Below are positions 7,140 to 9,385 of a stretch of DNA of 9,385 nt, one piece after another (the stretch's first letter is position 1; each line of letters starts with the position of its first letter). Both the position numbers and the translations under genes were made by a program. Below the pieces are notes generated by a model. The model saw only the letters and a list, made by a program, of their open reading frames with translations, was not told the DNA's origin and did no database searches. Location of the stretch: NCBI GenBank assembly GCA_964445305.1, contig CAYUKK010000069.1, forward strand, positions 1-9,385. The letters run 5' to 3'. Origin of the DNA: CAYUKK01 sp964445305 (GTDB taxonomy: Bacteria > Acidobacteriota > Aminicenantia > Aminicenantales > UBA8522).

Positions 7140-9098
7140 TTATATTATTTTAAACGTTACGCCTGCCTGGGCAGAAAAGCCCAGCGTCCCGTATCCATAG
7201 ATTGTCTCATAGCGAGTGTTGAGGATATTGTCGAGCTTGATGAAGAGTTCGACCTTCGGTCTCGGGGCACAGGAGATGACTCCGTTGAGAAGGCCGTAGC
7301 CGCGAAGAATGACCTCCCGCGCCAGCCAGCCTGAATAATCGATGTCCCTTCTCTTGCCGGTGTAATGGAAGGAGAATGAAAAGCTCCATCGGTTATGCAT
7401 CGAATACCCGAGAGCGACGCAGAATCTTTCTTTTGGCCTTCGGAGAAGCTCTTCGTTTTTCGTTTTATCCCGGGCCTCCATGCGGATGTAGGCGACGTTC
7501 ATCGAGAATCCTTTGTCCGAGCGCAACTCAGCCTCCGCCTCCACGCCGCGCGATTCTGCCTGGCCGATGTTGACATATCCCCGGCTCACATCATAACTGA
7601 TGAGGTCTTTGAACTGGTTTTGGAAGTAAGCTAAAGCCAGCCGCAATTGGACCCTCTCGTTAGCAATCGGTTGTTCAACGCCGATATCCCAGCCTGAACA
7701 TTTTTCAGGCTTGAGGTGTGGGTTGCCGATGGGACCGTAGAACGTCCCGGGCGCATAGAGCTGGTAGAGGGAGGGAGACTTGAAACCCGTCCCGACACTC
7801 CCTTTCAGTTTCGTTCCCATTCTCGGCCAGATGTAAGCGGGGGCCAGGCGGTAAGTGAAAGCGTCTTCTCCCCGGTTATGATGGTCAAAACGAAAGCCGA
7901 AGGTGACGAAGAAACGGTCGAGCGAGCGGAAATAATCTTGAATGTAGAAGCCTGTGGTTGCAGCTTTCTGGTGGGGAAAGTCGCTCCGGTATTCGCCCCA
8001 GGCAGCTCTCATGACATAGTCGGATTGGCCACCTTCTTGCTCGCGCTCGAGGCCCAGAGTGAGAGTATGGGACGGGTGGAGGAAAAGGTTATTCTGCCAG
8101 TCGAGTTTCAGGCTTCGGCTTTCGAAATGGCCAGCCTCAGACTCCTGGGGATGCATCTCGTCAGCCGGGTTATCGTAGTTTCGCCTTGAGCTGACAAGGG
8201 CCAAGGAAAGTTTTTGCTCCCAGCGATTTTTAAGGGTGAGGGAGCGCACCTGGGCCCGATAGAGAAAATGCCTATAGTCCTGGATATGATTGGGGTCGTC
8301 GCCGTATGAGCCTCCGAAGTTGTCAATATCCACCCGGGCCAAGGTCGACCGAGCGATGAAATCGACCTCTACATTTTTTATCGGCGAGTAGCTTAGCCTC
8401 GCCGATAGGGAGAGGTTACGGGTTCCGTCAGGCTCACTGTTGCCATGGTAGAAGGAAGACGCGGCCGAGACGCCTTTGGTAGCCCAATGCTGAAGTCCTA
8501 AAGAAAAGCGAACGCCCTTGGCTGAGCCGGTGATTTCGCCCCTGCTGGTCATCGTCCCGTAGGAGCCGGCGCTCGATGTCAGGCTAACCGTCGGTTCGTC
8601 CGAACCCTGTCGAGTGATGACGTTGATGACTCCGCCCAACGCATCGGAGCCGTAAAGGGGGCTCTGAGGGCCGCGCAGAACCTCAACCCTGTCCACGTTT
8701 TGGAGCGTCAGATGGGCGAGATCAAACGAGCGGGAGGGGTTCATCGGGTCGTTGAGCTCGACTCCGTCGATAAGAAAAAGGGTGTGCTCAGAGTTGGCCC
8801 CGCGGATAAAGACTGAAGACGCTCCCCCCGGCCCCCCGCTTTGCGTCACGGAGACACTGGCTACCCCTTCGAGAACTTCGACGAGGGTTGACTTTTTTCC
8901 TCGTGCGAGGGATTCGGCCGTCAGCAGGGTTATCGAACTGGCCACCTGGCGGGGCGGAATCTCGAGGCGGGTGGCGGTGACGACGACCTCGTGGTGCTCG
9001 CGGGGAGGCGGCGCTTTTTCGGCTTTTTCCTGGTTGGCGAGCGGAAGGACGGCGCTCGAAAGGTTAAGGCTGAGGGCGAGAATAAGGGAAAACCACAT
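7140..9098 (-). CDS. btuB: TonB-dependent outer-membrane receptor, BtuB-like vitamin B12 transporter
   Basis: A 652-residue receptor, slightly longer than E. coli BtuB. A hydrophobic signal peptide spans about residues 1-21, oddly without a basic N-region. A TonB box EVVVTATR follows at 37-44. The plug domain has SSVFIRGANSEHTLFLIDG (94-112) and RVEVLRGPQSPLYG (137-150) with GGVINVITR (155-163). The remainder, from about 170, is an alternating-pattern beta-barrel. It ends in Ile rather than the usual aromatic residue. The ATG at 9098 is preferred over the in-frame TTG at 9104 because the ribosome-binding site AAGGAG (9110-9105) lies 6 nt upstream of the ATG and directly abuts the TTG. The protein would import corrinoids across the outer membrane using TonB-ExbBD energy. 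The specificity call rests mainly on the cobalamin riboswitch in its leader. No BtuF/C/D genes are in the window. Confidence 0.93.
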   Translation of the reverse strand: MWFSLILALSLNLSSAVLPLANQEKAEKAPPPREHHEVVVTATRLEIPPRQVASSITLLTAESLARGKKSTLVEVLEGVASVSVTQSGGPGGASSVFIRGANSEHTLFLIDGVELNDPMNPSRSFDLAHLTLQNVDRVEVLRGPQSPLYGSDALGGVINVITRQGSDEPTVSLTSSAGSYGTMTSRGEITGSAKGVRFSLGLQHWATKGVSAASSFYHGNSEPDGTRNLSLSARLSYSPIKNVEVDFIARSTLARVDIDNFGGSYGDDPNHIQDYRHFLYRAQVRSLTLKNRWEQKLSLALVSSRRNYDNPADEMHPQESEAGHFESRSLKLDWQNNLFLHPSHTLTLGLEREQEGGQSDYVMRAAWGEYRSDFPHQKAATTGFYIQDYFRSLDRFFVTFGFRFDHHNRGEDAFTYRLAPAYIWPRMGTKLKGSVGTGFKSPSLYQLYAPGTFYGPIGNPHLKPEKCSGWDIGVEQPIANERVQLRLALAYFQNQFKDLISYDVSRGYVNIGQAESRGVEAEAELRSDKGFSMNVAYIRMEARDKTKNEELLRRPKERFCVALGYSMHNRWSFSFSFHYTGKRRDIDYSGWLAREVILRGYGLLNGVISCAPRPKVELFIKLDNILNTRYETIYGYGTLGFSAQAGVTFKII

Positions 9099-9104
9099 CG
9101 TCAA

Positions 9105-9110
9105 CTCCTT
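9105..9110 (-). promoter_or_regulatory. Ribosome-binding site of btuB that decides its start
   Basis: AAGGAG reads on the minus strand from 9110 to 9105. It leaves a 6-nt spacer to the ATG at 9098 and no spacer to the upstream in-frame TTG at 9104, so the ATG is the better start. It lies about 30 nt downstream of the hairpin at 9140-9162. Confidence 0.8.
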
Positions 9111-9139
9111 TACCGGGTCCCCCGCTGAAAAAGCGAAAT

Positions 9140-9162
9140 TTTTCCTGCCTCAGGCAGGAAAA
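9140..9162 (-). terminator. Hairpin between riboswitch and btuB: candidate terminator / expression platform
   Basis: On the minus strand TTTTCCTGCC (9162-9153), loop TGA, and GGCAGGAAAA (9149-9140) form a perfect 10-bp stem. The RNA then continues AATTTCGCTTTTT, so the U-run is interrupted and this is not a textbook intrinsic terminator. Its place between the cobalamin aptamer and the btuB ribosome-binding site fits an expression platform. In the plus direction the stem is followed by A-rich DNA, so it is not a terminator for rightward transcription. Confidence 0.45.
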
Positions 9163-9185
9163 TAAAAAATCAACCTCGCCTTCCT

Positions 9186-9197
9186 CCCGAAGACGGG
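9186..9197 (-). other. Small hairpin in the btuB leader
   Basis: CCCG-TCTT-CGGG on the minus strand (9197-9186) forms a 4-bp GC stem with a tetraloop, just 3' of the riboswitch P1 stem. It may belong to the regulatory part of the leader, but it is short and could be incidental. Confidence 0.3.
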
Positions 9198-9204
9198 CTG
9201 TCGG

Positions 9205-9356
9205 GGTTTAAAGCAGGTTTCCTGACTCCCGGATCTTCCTCTTCCCATGCCTTCCCGTCCTCTCCGGCGAGGACAGTGGCGTCTTCTGGGAATCGTCCCC
9301 GGTTACAGTAGCGGGGGCTGCGTCCGCTTCGCACGGACTTCCCTTCGCTTTAAACC
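9205..9356 (-). ncRNA. Cobalamin (B12) riboswitch upstream of btuB
   Basis: Read on the minus strand, the closing P1 stem is a perfect 10-bp pair, GGTTTAAAGC (9356-9347) with GCTTTAAACC (9214-9205). Inside are the cobalamin-riboswitch landmarks: GAAGGGAAG; a GTCCG/CGGAC hairpin (9338-9322); the core GCAGCCCCCGCTACTGTAA (9321-9303) with its CCCCG/CGGGG stem; GCCACTG; a GTCCTC/GAGGAC hairpin (9274-9257); GGGAAGG; and the B12 box GGAGTCAGGAAACCTGCT (9229-9212). The aptamer is about 152 nt, shorter than the roughly 200 nt of many members, which points to short peripheral stems. Binding of adenosyl- or methylcobalamin should reduce expression of the btuB-like receptor, the usual logic for this class. 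The promoter is not recognisable in the remaining 29 nt and is probably beyond the window. Confidence 0.95.
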
Positions 9357-9385
9357 GTCATCTCCATTTTCAAAGACAGAAGCGA

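Noticed and set aside
7167..7184. Inverted repeat CTGGGC-AGAAAA-GCCCAG near the 3' end of btuB, considered as a terminator for the two convergent genes
   Set aside because: The stem is only 6 bp, lies inside the btuB coding sequence and has no U-run on either strand. The 37-bp gap 7103-7139 also shows no convincing terminator.
9368..9373. TTGAAA on the minus strand upstream of the riboswitch as a -35 element
   Set aside because: No matching -10 lies 16-18 nt downstream before the P1 stem. The promoter is more likely outside the window.

Overview
The window looks like a piece of chromosome from a diderm (Gram-negative) bacterium with fairly GC-rich coding DNA. The diderm call rests on a TonB-dependent outer-membrane receptor. 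Nothing here fixes the taxon. A fused 2-oxoacid dehydrogenase E1 and a B12-type radical SAM protein would suit an uncultivated, probably anaerobic lineage such as Aminicenantes or another Acidobacteriota relative, but that is a guess. There are six protein genes, tightly packed, and no transposase, CRISPR array, tRNA or rRNA gene.

Left part (1-5439, minus strand): a four-gene operon read right to left. Its order is a fused E1 alpha/beta thiamine-diphosphate 2-oxoacid dehydrogenase, a thiolase, a medium-chain zinc-type dehydrogenase resembling polyol/sorbose-phosphate reductases, and a mannitol-1-phosphate-5-dehydrogenase family protein cut by the window edge. The junctions are +3 nt, a 4-nt ATGA overlap, and +14 nt, so the genes are very probably co-transcribed and partly translationally coupled. 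The set suggests a catabolic route that oxidises polyols or sugar phosphates and connects to acyl-CoA formation or cleavage. The exact substrate cannot be read from the sequence, and no E2 or E3 partner is present.

Middle (5440-5668): a 229-bp AT-rich divergent promoter region. A near-consensus sigma-70-type promoter (TTGACA-17-TAGAAT) points right and a weaker one points left.

Right part: a plus-strand B12-binding-type radical SAM gene (5669-7102) converges on a minus-strand BtuB-like TonB-dependent receptor (7140-9098). The receptor is preceded by a clear cobalamin riboswitch (about 9205-9356) and, between riboswitch and ribosome-binding site, a 10-bp hairpin that could be the expression platform. 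One arm of this hairpin can pair with either the riboswitch B12 box or its own partner arm. Cobalamin uptake is therefore very likely repressed by cobalamin, and the adjacent radical SAM enzyme may be a cobalamin user.

The most interesting items are the unassigned E1-thiolase-two-dehydrogenase operon, with unusual insertions in the E1 and the thiolase, and the repeat-based switch proposed downstream of the riboswitch.
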